This document shows, in pieces, positions 7,062-12,388 of a stretch of 13,055 bases of DNA. How positions within the stretch are numbered: position 1 is the first letter of the stretch; every line of letters starts with the position of its first letter. The notes under the pieces were generated by a model. It was not told the origin of the DNA and searched no databases. It was given only the letters and a program-made list of their open reading frames with translations. The position numbers and the translations under genes were made by a program. Source of the DNA: Pseudomonadota bacterium (lineage in GTDB: Bacteria; Pseudomonadota; Alphaproteobacteria; Rhizobiales; Xanthobacteraceae); NCBI GenBank assembly GCA_023390695.1, contig JAEWCJ010000057.1:1-13055 (forward strand). Reading direction: 5' to 3'.

Positions 7062-7086
7062 AAACGGCCGCAGATGGCGGCCGTTT
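7062..7086 (-). terminator. rho-independent terminator after the DUF992 gene
   Basis: This is a perfect 10-bp stem (7062-7071 with 7077-7086) and a 5-nt loop. On the minus strand it is followed by a short T run (TTTTGCT). It begins 20 nt after the DUF992 stop and lies directly before the dehydrogenase start. Confidence 0.7.
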
Positions 7087-7105
7087 CACATAATTTTTTT
7101 CTCGA

Positions 7106-7597
7106 TCAACGACGGCGCGGCGGCTGCGCCGGATGCAGTTCGAGACCCGCTACGCCTGCCGCGAGGCTCACACCGCGTTGCCCCTGCACCGACAGAGGCT
7201 GCAGCATGATCGTGCGATTATTGCCGCCGACCAGCGCATTGGCGCCGAGTCCGGCGATCACGCTTGCCTCGGCGCTGGCGCCGCCATAGCCGCCAGCAAG
7301 CGCGTAACGTCCGGCGCTGGTCGGCGCATAGACGGCCCAGATCAGGCTGCCGCCAGCGGTGGCACCGAGATCAATGCCCACCCGCCTGATCGACCCGACA
7401 TAGGTCTCGCCGCGCCAGCCGCGGGCGCTCGGCGAGAAGCGGCACTGCAGGTCCTTGCGCGAGGTCACGATCAGACCGATGCCGCCGGACATCTGGCAGG
7501 AGAGTGTGCCGACCTTGACCCGGCTTTGCGCCTGCGCCCCGTGCGGAAAGGCGATAAAGGCGGCGACAGCCACAGCCGCCAAAGCAATACGAGTCAT
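7106..7597 (-). CDS. DUF992 domain exported protein, GSR-controlled
   Basis: The 163-residue product has a clear Sec signal peptide (n-region MTR, hydrophobic core to about residue 17, likely cleavage after AQA near residue 23). The DUF992 domain follows: VGTLSCQMSGGIGLI, then a DLQCRF block, with Cys34 and Cys52 positioned for a disulfide, and a glycine-rich region ending in LELHPAQ. It is predicted to be periplasmic, and its function is unknown. The ribosome site AGGAGGG five nt before the ATG is very strong. A perfect EcfG promoter (7700-7725, minus) lies about 100 nt upstream, so stress induction is predicted. The gene ends with its own terminator at 7062-7086. Confidence 0.88.
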   Translation of the reverse strand: MTRIALAAVAVAAFIAFPHGAQAQSRVKVGTLSCQMSGGIGLIVTSRKDLQCRFSPSARGWRGETYVGSIRRVGIDLGATAGGSLIWAVYAPTSAGRYALAGGYGGASAEASVIAGLGANALVGGNNRTIMLQPLSVQGQRGVSLAAGVAGLELHPAQPPRRR

Positions 7598-7699
7598 GGT
7601 AACCCTCCTGGGATATTCGGAAAAGAACGATGGGACCTGATGATACGGCCTGCGTCCCCACAGAACCGTAGACGACCAGAACGTCCGTCAATGTGTCCA

Positions 7700-7725
7700 A
7701 ACGTTGATGCGGGCTTTTTTGTTCC
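7700..7725 (-). promoter_or_regulatory. EcfG (general stress) promoter, perfect match
   Basis: Minus strand GGAAC (7725-7721), 17-nt spacer beginning with six A, CGTT (7703-7700). The start is expected near 7692, giving a leader of about 95 nt to the DUF992 gene. Apart from this promoter and the ribosome site I see nothing else in the 7598-7794 gap. Confidence 0.83.
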
Positions 7726-7794
7726 CCAGGAATCCCCTGCAGAATGCCCCTAAGCTTCCGGATCACTGCGATACCGGCAAACGAGGGTCACAGA

Positions 7795-8244
7795 TCAGGA
7801 AAGGCAGCGGCTGCTGACATTCGCCATGTTGGGCATGGTGACCGGGCTGAAGAACGGTTCGCATCCCACCGGCAGCTTTTCCTTCCGCTTGGGGTCCATA
7901 GGCTGAATGCGAGCCGGGATGACCGGGACTTGGCGCATCGAACCATTGCGGGGCTCTGCGACACCTTCGGTTTGACCGTTTCGCTCCCCGACGGGCGCAT
8001 TCTCGGAGGCAGATTCAGGTGGCCGCTTGACGACCACCGTGGTCTGCATTGTCGGCAGCTCAAAAAAATGTATTTGATCCGGGATGTTAGCCCGCGGTCC
8101 CTCGATGCGATCGCCCTTGCTGCCGGACGGCCAGCGGTCATCAAAACTCGCCGACTCCGCATGCAAACCAGTGGAGGGAACCAGATAAGCCGCCGCACAG
8201 GCCACAAAAAGCCCGCCCGCGGCGCATGTTGCCTTGCGCCACAT
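7795..8244 (-). CDS. exported hypothetical protein with C-terminal LPVGC motif, GSR-controlled
   Basis: The product has 149 residues. An N-terminal signal peptide runs MWRKATCAAG to about residue 29 (hydrophobic core 10-22, likely cleavage after LHA). A long low-complexity polar region follows (about 30-120), and then a compact conserved-looking end, KEKLPVGCEPFFSPV (about 119-133), finishing MANVSSRCLS. Two cysteines in this end (Cys126 and Cys147) could form a disulfide. I recall Bradyrhizobium-group hypothetical proteins with the same LPVGC...RC ending, but no function. The ribosome site is weak (GAG eight nt upstream). A perfect EcfG promoter at 8310-8334 (minus) points at the gene. A larger open frame on the opposite strand is judged a shadow. 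Confidence 0.72.
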   Translation of the reverse strand: MWRKATCAAGGLFVACAAAYLVPSTGLHAESASFDDRWPSGSKGDRIEGPRANIPDQIHFFELPTMQTTVVVKRPPESASENAPVGERNGQTEGVAEPRNGSMRQVPVIPARIQPMDPKRKEKLPVGCEPFFSPVTMPNMANVSSRCLS

Positions 8245-8309
8245 GGGAAATCTCGAAAGTTGTTCCTGGTACTGGCGGGCGCAACTGTCCGCGGCCCGAT
8301 TTATTTACC

Positions 8310-8334
8310 AACGCCGGGTGCCAGAGAACGTTCC
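8310..8334 (-). promoter_or_regulatory. EcfG (general stress) promoter, perfect match
   Basis: Minus strand GGAAC (8334-8330), 16-nt spacer, CGTT (8313-8310). The start is expected near 8302, giving a leader of about 60 nt to the exported protein gene at 8244. It lies in the 114-bp gap after the histidine kinase stop codon. Confidence 0.83.
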
Positions 8335-8358
8335 GGCCCCATGTCCGAGGGCCGATCG

Positions 8359-9954
8359 CTATGCGATGGGAGAAAATTGCGAGGGCGGCACCACCACGCG
8401 GCAATGCAGGCCCTCCGGCTCGAAACTCAGTTCGACATCGGCATCCAGCGCCCGCACAAGATTGTGTTCGATGACCATGCTGCCGAAGCCGCGCCATCTG
8501 GGCTCGGCGACTTTCGGCCCTCCACGCTCATTCCAGATGATTTCGAGGCCCCCGCCCTGCGCGGCCGGAAGCACACGCCACTCGACAGCGATACGCCCCT
8601 TTGACCGCGACAGCGCACCGTATTTGGCTGCATTCGCGACAAGTTCGTGCAAGGCCAGACCAAGATTTTGAGCCGCCTCCGGCCGGAGATGAATATCAGG
8701 CCCTGAAATAGAGACTTGCGGATGGCTGCGCTCGTAATAACCGAGCTGCGAGCGCACGAGGTTCGACAGCGAAACGCCGTGCCAGCTTTCCTGCGCCAGC
8801 AAATCATGCGAGCGGGACAAAGCCTGCAGGCGCGCGCCGAAACCTTCCAAAAACTTGGTGATGGTGCCGCCTTGCCGCGCCGTTTGCCGCGCCATGGCCA
8901 GGATGACTGCGAGAAGATTCTTCGAGCGATGGGTCAGTTCGCGCATCAACAGACGCAGATGCGCCTCACCTTCCTTCCGTTCGGTGATCTCGACCGCGGC
9001 GCAGGTCAGGCCGAAGACGCCGCCGGCCACGTCACGCAGGGGAGCGATGTGCAGATCGTACCAATGCACGCCTTCGCCGCTATCCACCCGCACTTCCACG
9101 TCCTTGGGATAGCCTGTCGCAAGAACCTCACGCTTCGCCGCCACGATCGATTCCGCATTCTCGATCGGCAGAACCTCGTAATCGGTCCGTCCGAGAATAT
9201 CCGCGATATCACGCCCGAACAGCGATTTGCTGATCGAGGTGTAGCGAAGGTCGAGATCCTGAGTGAAAACCGCGACATTTGAACCGCGCAGCGCGGTGTC
9301 GTAACGCTGCACGGCGGCCCCAAGCTCCTCCGTCAGACGCCGTTGCTCGCTTTCCTGGGGACGCATGCGGCTGATGTCGATGGCCGCGCACAGGATACCC
9401 GTCACCTTGCCGCCCGGGTCGACGACCGGGTCAACATGCAGGGCAAACGAAGCTCGCCGGTCGGGCATGACCACCGAAACCTCACAATCCTGCGAAACTC
9501 CCGTCTCCAGTACTTTGCGCTTCGCTGCGACAACCGCGTCATACACTGAGGAAGGGATGATCTCGTCATCGGTGCGCCCGACCAAAGTGGCGGCCGCCTC
9601 ATCGCCACGCGGGCTGTAGACCCATGTGTATCGAAGATCGCGATCCTGGGAAAAAACGTAGACCTTTGCTCCGCGCAATGCGGTCTCGAACCGAGACCGA
9701 ACCAGACCAAGCTCCTGTGCTTCCCGTTCCGCTTGCGCCAGATCCTGTCGAATTGATGCAATTTCCCGCTGGGCATTTGCGAGCTCGGCGCACGTCGCTT
9801 CATGTGCAGCCTTCTCGCGCGTGAGCCGCATCTGCAATTCTGAAACGGTTTCGTCCATCACCCTATCAGCGGCCATTTTCCTTTCGTTATTCCGTTCTTG
9901 TCCGTCTTCGGCTGAAATCTGGTCGGCAGGCGCCGTCATCGTATGTTCGGTCAT
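8359..9954 (-). CDS. soluble HWE-family sensor histidine kinase with tandem PAS domains
   Basis: This is a 531-residue protein with no membrane segment. An N-terminal coiled coil (about 35-85) is followed by PAS 1 (about 86-197), PAS 2 (about 215-325) and the kinase core. The phosphoacceptor is His342 in RELTHRSKNLLAVI. The HWE marks are His436 in the N-box LALHELVANAAKYG (Asn441) and W474-x-E476 in IIWNERGGP. The ATP lid region continues with GFGSMVIEHNL. HWE/HisKA2 kinases phosphorylate single-domain regulators and PhyR-type proteins. Its position 1.3 kb from phyR among GSR promoters makes it a good candidate for a GSR input kinase, with PAS-sensed cytosolic signals. No EcfG promoter was seen in front of it. 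The start codon has no strong ribosome site; an ATG five codons later is an alternative. Confidence 0.9.
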   Translation of the reverse strand: MTEHTMTAPADQISAEDGQERNNERKMAADRVMDETVSELQMRLTREKAAHEATCAELANAQREIASIRQDLAQAEREAQELGLVRSRFETALRGAKVYVFSQDRDLRYTWVYSPRGDEAAATLVGRTDDEIIPSSVYDAVVAAKRKVLETGVSQDCEVSVVMPDRRASFALHVDPVVDPGGKVTGILCAAIDISRMRPQESEQRRLTEELGAAVQRYDTALRGSNVAVFTQDLDLRYTSISKSLFGRDIADILGRTDYEVLPIENAESIVAAKREVLATGYPKDVEVRVDSGEGVHWYDLHIAPLRDVAGGVFGLTCAAVEITERKEGEAHLRLLMRELTHRSKNLLAVILAMARQTARQGGTITKFLEGFGARLQALSRSHDLLAQESWHGVSLSNLVRSQLGYYERSHPQVSISGPDIHLRPEAAQNLGLALHELVANAAKYGALSRSKGRIAVEWRVLPAAQGGGLEIIWNERGGPKVAEPRWRGFGSMVIEHNLVRALDADVELSFEPEGLHCRVVVPPSQFSPIA

Positions 9955-10113
9955 CGTAACTTCTGGCTCGCGGGCGGCTCTCGCATGGCCGGAAATGAAC
10001 CCTTACCCGCCATGATTTTTCAACGCATGGCTCCCCGGAGTGTTTCGCAACGCTTGCAGTTTTTTGCAGGTTTTCTCAAAAATGCATCGATGTCCTCTGA
10101 TGAGCCTGCAACT

Positions 10114-10138
10114 GGAACCAGGGCCGCCGTCCAACGTT
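10114..10138 (+). promoter_or_regulatory. EcfG (general stress) promoter P1, perfect match
   Basis: GGAAC (10114-10118), 16-nt spacer, CGTT (10135-10138). The expected start is near 10146, just before the first hairpin of the predicted small RNA. The next ORF is 175 nt away, beyond a strong hairpin, so the primary product is probably a non-coding RNA. Confidence 0.85.
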
Positions 10139-10145
10139 TGCCTCG

Positions 10146-10227
10146 TAGCCGGCCGTCATCCCCTCCCCCTCGTGCTCGGCCGGTCCAACCTTCGGCGCAG
10201 CCGTTAACTCGGCTGCGCCGTTTACTT
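10146..10227 (+). ncRNA. GsrN-like small regulatory RNA with C-rich anti-Shine-Dalgarno loop
   Basis: The predicted transcript from P1 is about 80 nt. Hairpin 1 has a perfect 7-bp stem CCGGCCG/CGGCCGG (10149-10155 with 10177-10183) around a 21-nt loop that contains CCCCUCCCCCUC (10160-10171). Hairpin 2 has a perfect 11-bp stem (10193-10203 with 10210-10220) followed by TTTACTTT and can serve as the terminator. An EcfG promoter, a 5' hairpin with exposed cytosines, a short linker and a strong 3' hairpin close to the GSR core genes are the hallmarks of Caulobacter GsrN, which pairs through its C-rich loop with target mRNAs such as katG. Similarity is architectural; no sequence homology was tested. 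The exact ends are estimates. Confidence 0.6.
10193..10224 (+). terminator. terminator or attenuator hairpin between P1 and P2
   Basis: An 11-bp perfect GC-rich stem with a 6-nt loop (10204-10209) is followed by TTTACTTT. The T run is interrupted, so some read-through from P1 into the DUF883 operon is possible. Confidence 0.65.
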
Positions 10228-10252
10228 TGGGCGGGCGCCCTGACGCAGCGCG

Positions 10253-10277
10253 GGAACTATGAACAAATCGCGGCGTT
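10253..10277 (+). promoter_or_regulatory. EcfG (general stress) promoter P2, perfect match
   Basis: GGAAC (10253-10257), 16-nt spacer, CGTT (10274-10277). The start is expected near 10285, giving a leader of about 35 nt to the ATG at 10320. It also rules against the GTG at 10281 as a start codon, because that lies before the predicted transcript start. Confidence 0.87.
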
Positions 10278-10319
10278 GGGGTGCCGTTGGGTTTCCATTC
10301 CAGTCAGCATGAGGGTGTC

Positions 10320-10766
10320 ATGGCAGTTGCTCAGCGCAAGCAAGGCGCGTCCAAATCCCGCCGCAAGTCCGCTTCCTCCAGACGGAGGCGTTCAACGCCG
10401 CGCGGCACACTGGCGAGCGCCCGCAGTGTCATGAACCAGGCGATCTCGCCGGATGTCGCAGATATGCAGGCAGAGGTGCGCCAGTTGATGAGCGATCTGG
10501 AGGATCGGATCGACCGTCTCAACATGTTGACCAAACGCGGGGCGGGTCACGCCGTCGACGGCGTCAATGATCTGGTCTACGGCGCGATCAGCGGGATGAC
10601 CGACCGAGTCCGCGACAATGCGCGCGCCGTCAGCGACGACGCTGCCAAGCTGAGCAATCAGGCAATCAGCCAGATTGCGACGCAGATCGACAAGCGTCCC
10701 CTTCTCACGCTGGCAATCGCCGCAAGCATCGGTTTCATTGCCGGCTTGGCCCGTCGGCAGGATTAG
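10320..10766 (+). CDS. DUF883/ElaB-YqjD-like membrane-anchored stress protein
   Basis: This is a 148-residue protein with three parts. A very basic Lys/Arg/Ser N-terminus (1-30) may bind nucleic acid or acidic surfaces. An amphipathic helical middle (about 38-122) has coiled-coil character. A C-terminal membrane helix in KRPLLTLAIAASIGFIAGLARR (125-146) matches the end of the ElaB/YqjD/DUF883 proteins, which are stationary-phase inner-membrane proteins reported to bind ribosomes in E. coli. A link to ribosomes here is inference. The ATG at 10320 is chosen because GAGGG precedes it and because of the P2 start site. The downstream gene begins two nt after its stop, so they form an operon under EcfG control. 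Confidence 0.82.
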   Translation: MAVAQRKQGASKSRRKSASSRRRRSTPRGTLASARSVMNQAISPDVADMQAEVRQLMSDLEDRIDRLNMLTKRGAGHAVDGVNDLVYGAISGMTDRVRDNARAVSDDAAKLSNQAISQIATQIDKRPLLTLAIAASIGFIAGLARRQD

Positions 10767-10768
10767 CG

Positions 10769-11143
10769 ATGTCGCTGTCGGATTATATCGGATCGAGTCT
10801 CGACGGCCCGATTTCCGCTATACGTCGGCAAACGATCGCGCTCGCCGTCGCAGCGGCAAGCGCGATTGGCGCTGTCTACTTCGCCCTCTCTGCCGCCCTG
10901 ATGGCAATAGAGCCAATTGTGGGTGCTGTGCTTGCGCGCCTGTTGATCGCCGCCGTATTCGTATTGATCGCTTGCAGCGCGATCTTCCTGCCGCGGATGT
11001 TTTCAACGCCGAGCGTTGTCGAACGGGCCCGCGAAGAGGCGGACACGCTCACCCGCGATCAGAAAATCGCCATGGTTATTGAGGCCGTCATGATGGGATT
11101 TGCCGCATCGTCGCGCGGCAAAAATGCGCCGACGCGCGAGTGA
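10769..11143 (+). CDS. two-helix membrane protein, holin-X/phage-holin-family-like
   Basis: The 124-residue product has membrane segments at about 22-47 and 54-75, a basic and acidic cytosolic tail (VERAREEADTLTRDQK, about 83-99) and a final amphipathic helix. This layout matches the 'phage holin family'/Actinobacterial holin-X-like proteins. These commonly follow DUF883/ElaB-like genes and are not lysis proteins. The ATG lies two nt after the stop of the DUF883-like gene, with AGGA overlapping that stop region, so translation is likely coupled. Control by the EcfG promoter P2 is inferred through the operon. The function is unknown; a joint role with the DUF883 partner at the inner membrane under stress is plausible. 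Confidence 0.75.
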   Translation: MSLSDYIGSSLDGPISAIRRQTIALAVAAASAIGAVYFALSAALMAIEPIVGAVLARLLIAAVFVLIACSAIFLPRMFSTPSVVERAREEADTLTRDQKIAMVIEAVMMGFAASSRGKNAPTRE

Positions 11144-11173
11144 TACGCACCACTCCGGCGAAGCAAGGATATT

Positions 11174-11213
11174 CCGAATAAAACGGGGGCCGACTGGCCC
11201 CCGTTTTATTCGG
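11174..11213. terminator. strong bidirectional rho-independent terminator
   Basis: A perfect 18-bp stem (11174-11191 with 11196-11213) has a 4-nt loop. Its GC-rich core is flanked by A and T runs on both arms. It sits between the convergent holin-X-like gene and phyR and should stop transcription from both sides. Confidence 0.92.
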
Positions 11214-11220
11214 TCAGGCG

Positions 11221-12021
11221 CTAACTCGCCCGGCGCTCGCTCCGCCGGGCCTTGCGTTCGAAGAACAGCGCCTGGCTCACGACAGCGGACACTGTTGCCG
11301 GCTGGAACGGTTTGGCGATCAAGAAGGCCGGCTCCGGCCGCTCGCCGGTCAGGAAGCGCTCGGGATAGGCGGTAATAAAGATCACCGGCACCTCGAACGA
11401 GCGCAGCAATTCATTAACCGCATCCAGACCCGAGCTTCCATCGGCGAGTTGGATGTCCGCCAGGATCAGGCCGGGGCGCTTGGCCTTTGCCAGGGTGATG
11501 GCCTCCGAATGAGTGCGGGCAACGCCCAACACCCGGTGACCAAGACCCTCCACCAGACCCTCGAGGTCCATCGCGATGAAAGGCTCGTCCTCGATGATCA
11601 TGACGTCGGTCGCAATTTCGGCGGCAAGCTCCCGCCCCGATTCCTCGACCAGCTGCCGCAACGTGGCGATATCCACATCGAGAACCTCGGCCGCATCGCT
11701 TTCGGAGAACCCCTCCAGCGCGACCAGCAGAAAGGCCTGGCGCGGGCGCGGCGTGATCTGGCCCAGACGCTGCTCCGCCGGCATGGTCTTGTCGTCGGCA
11801 TCCTGCCCGCCATTCACGACGACGGAATTCCAGATCTTGCTGAAAAGCCGATACAGGGCGACGCGGGGGGAGGCCGAAGCCTCCAGAATCGAGGGATCCT
11901 CAATTAACGCCTCGAGCGAAGCCGCCACATAGGCATCCCCAGAACTTTGGTTACCGGTCAAGGCCCGGGCGTAACGGCGCAAAAACGGCAAATACGGAGC
12001 GATAATCTGCGAGGCGGACAC
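11221..12021 (-). CDS. phyR: PhyR, general stress response anti-anti-sigma regulator
   Basis: This is a 266-residue protein with the PhyR layout. An N-terminal EcfG-like sigma domain (about 5-135; YLPFLRRYARALTG, ALEGFSESDAAEVLDVD) mimics the sigma factor. The receiver domain (about 138-255) has acidic pocket E144-D145, phosphoacceptor Asp189 in LILADIQLADG, Thr in FITAYP and Lys in IAKPFQP. Phosphorylated PhyR binds NepR and so frees EcfG. I chose the GTG at 12021-12019 because GGGAGGG lies seven nt upstream, the resulting length equals known PhyR proteins, and the product then starts SASQIIAPYLPFLRRY. A GTG at 12060 would add 13 unrelated residues and no ribosome site. It is divergent from nepR-ecfG. 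Confidence 0.96.
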   Translation of the reverse strand: MSASQIIAPYLPFLRRYARALTGNQSSGDAYVAASLEALIEDPSILEASASPRVALYRLFSKIWNSVVVNGGQDADDKTMPAEQRLGQITPRPRQAFLLVALEGFSESDAAEVLDVDIATLRQLVEESGRELAAEIATDVMIIEDEPFIAMDLEGLVEGLGHRVLGVARTHSEAITLAKAKRPGLILADIQLADGSSGLDAVNELLRSFEVPVIFITAYPERFLTGERPEPAFLIAKPFQPATVSAVVSQALFFERKARRSERRAS

Positions 12022-12028
12022 GAAAAGA

Positions 12029-12035
12029 CCCTCCC
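12029..12035 (-). promoter_or_regulatory. phyR ribosome binding site
   Basis: GGGAGGG on the minus strand lies seven nt before the GTG start of phyR. This site decides the start choice. It is fully complementary to CCCUCCC inside the loop of the predicted small RNA at 10146-10227. Confidence 0.75.
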
Positions 12036-12078
12036 ATGTGAGCAGTGAGCACTCCACCAATTCCTTTTATCAAATAAA

Positions 12079-12083
12079 GTTCC
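12079..12083 (-). promoter_or_regulatory. EcfG-type -35 half site before phyR
   Basis: There is a minus-strand GGAAC (12083-12079), but the 16-nt position carries AATT rather than CGTT. It may be a weak or degenerate GSR promoter of phyR, or chance. Only the half site is supported. Confidence 0.3.
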
Positions 12084-12091
12084 ATTTCAAG

Positions 12092-12116
12092 GGAACCAAT
12101 TCAAATTCAAGGCATT
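12092..12116 (+). promoter_or_regulatory. near-consensus EcfG promoter of nepR-ecfG
   Basis: GGAAC (12092-12096), 16-nt spacer, CATT (12113-12116), which is one mismatch to CGTT. The start is expected near 12124, 46 nt before nepR. Autoregulation of nepR-ecfG from such a site is common in alphaproteobacteria. Confidence 0.55.
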
Positions 12117-12169
12117 ACGGAACAGCAAGGGGACCCGCAGCCCACCGGTAGGGGCGGGACGAGGATAAG

Positions 12170-12388
12170 ATGAGCACGCGAAAACCTGGCCAACCATCGG
12201 AAAAAATGCAGACAGATCCCTCATCAGGGGCGAAGCCCCATTCGGGCTTAAACCGGGAAATTCAAGTCAAAATCGGGCAGCAGCTCCGAGCCATGTATGA
12301 CGACGTGGTGCAGGAAGGGGTACCCGACCGATTTGCGGACCTCTTGCGCCGCATTGACACTCCATCAGATGAAGGAAAGGCGGGATGA
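12170..12388 (+). CDS. nepR: NepR, anti-sigma factor of EcfG
   Basis: This is a small 72-residue cytosolic protein. After a disordered polar N-terminus (1-30) comes the two-helix NepR core: KIGQQLRAMYDDVV (34-47) and VPDRFADLLRRID (51-63), joined by the conserved QEG turn. These helices clamp either EcfG, which they inhibit, or the sigma-like domain of phosphorylated PhyR. The ATG has AGGA four nt upstream. The TGA overlaps the ecfG start as ATGA (12385-12388), so anti-sigma and sigma are translationally coupled. Control by the near-consensus EcfG promoter at 12092-12116 is likely. Confidence 0.95.
   Translation: MSTRKPGQPSEKMQTDPSSGAKPHSGLNREIQVKIGQQLRAMYDDVVQEGVPDRFADLLRRIDTPSDEGKAG

Larger units (their letters stand above)
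9955..10319 (+). other. 365-bp gene-free control region between kinase gene and DUF883 operon
   Basis: There is no credible protein gene here. The left part (9955-10113) must carry the minus-strand kinase promoter. I found no convincing match, but there is a direct repeat TTGCAG-N4-TTGCAG at 10054-10069. The right part holds two perfect EcfG promoters, a predicted small RNA and its terminator hairpin, listed separately. Confidence 0.7.

Noticed and set aside
6375..7289. 304-codon plus-strand frame over the dehydrogenase and DUF992 genes
   Set aside because: It spans two genes and a terminator on the opposite strand and shows no domain.
7744..8604. 286-codon open frame on the plus strand across the exported protein and kinase end
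   Set aside because: It runs through two genes on the other strand, one with a signal peptide and promoter and the other with kinase motifs. It has no ribosome site and a shadow-like composition.
10281..10322. GTG at 10281 as start of the DUF883-like protein
   Set aside because: It precedes the expected transcript start of promoter P2 and has no ribosome site; ATG 10320 has GAGGG upstream.
10769..11143. Phage origin for the holin-like gene
   Set aside because: No phage neighbours, and the holin-X/DUF883 pair is a common chromosomal arrangement; the name reflects fold similarity only.
12022..12060. GTG at 12060 as start of PhyR
   Set aside because: The extra 13 residues are unlike PhyR N-termini, and the strong GGGAGGG fits the GTG at 12021.
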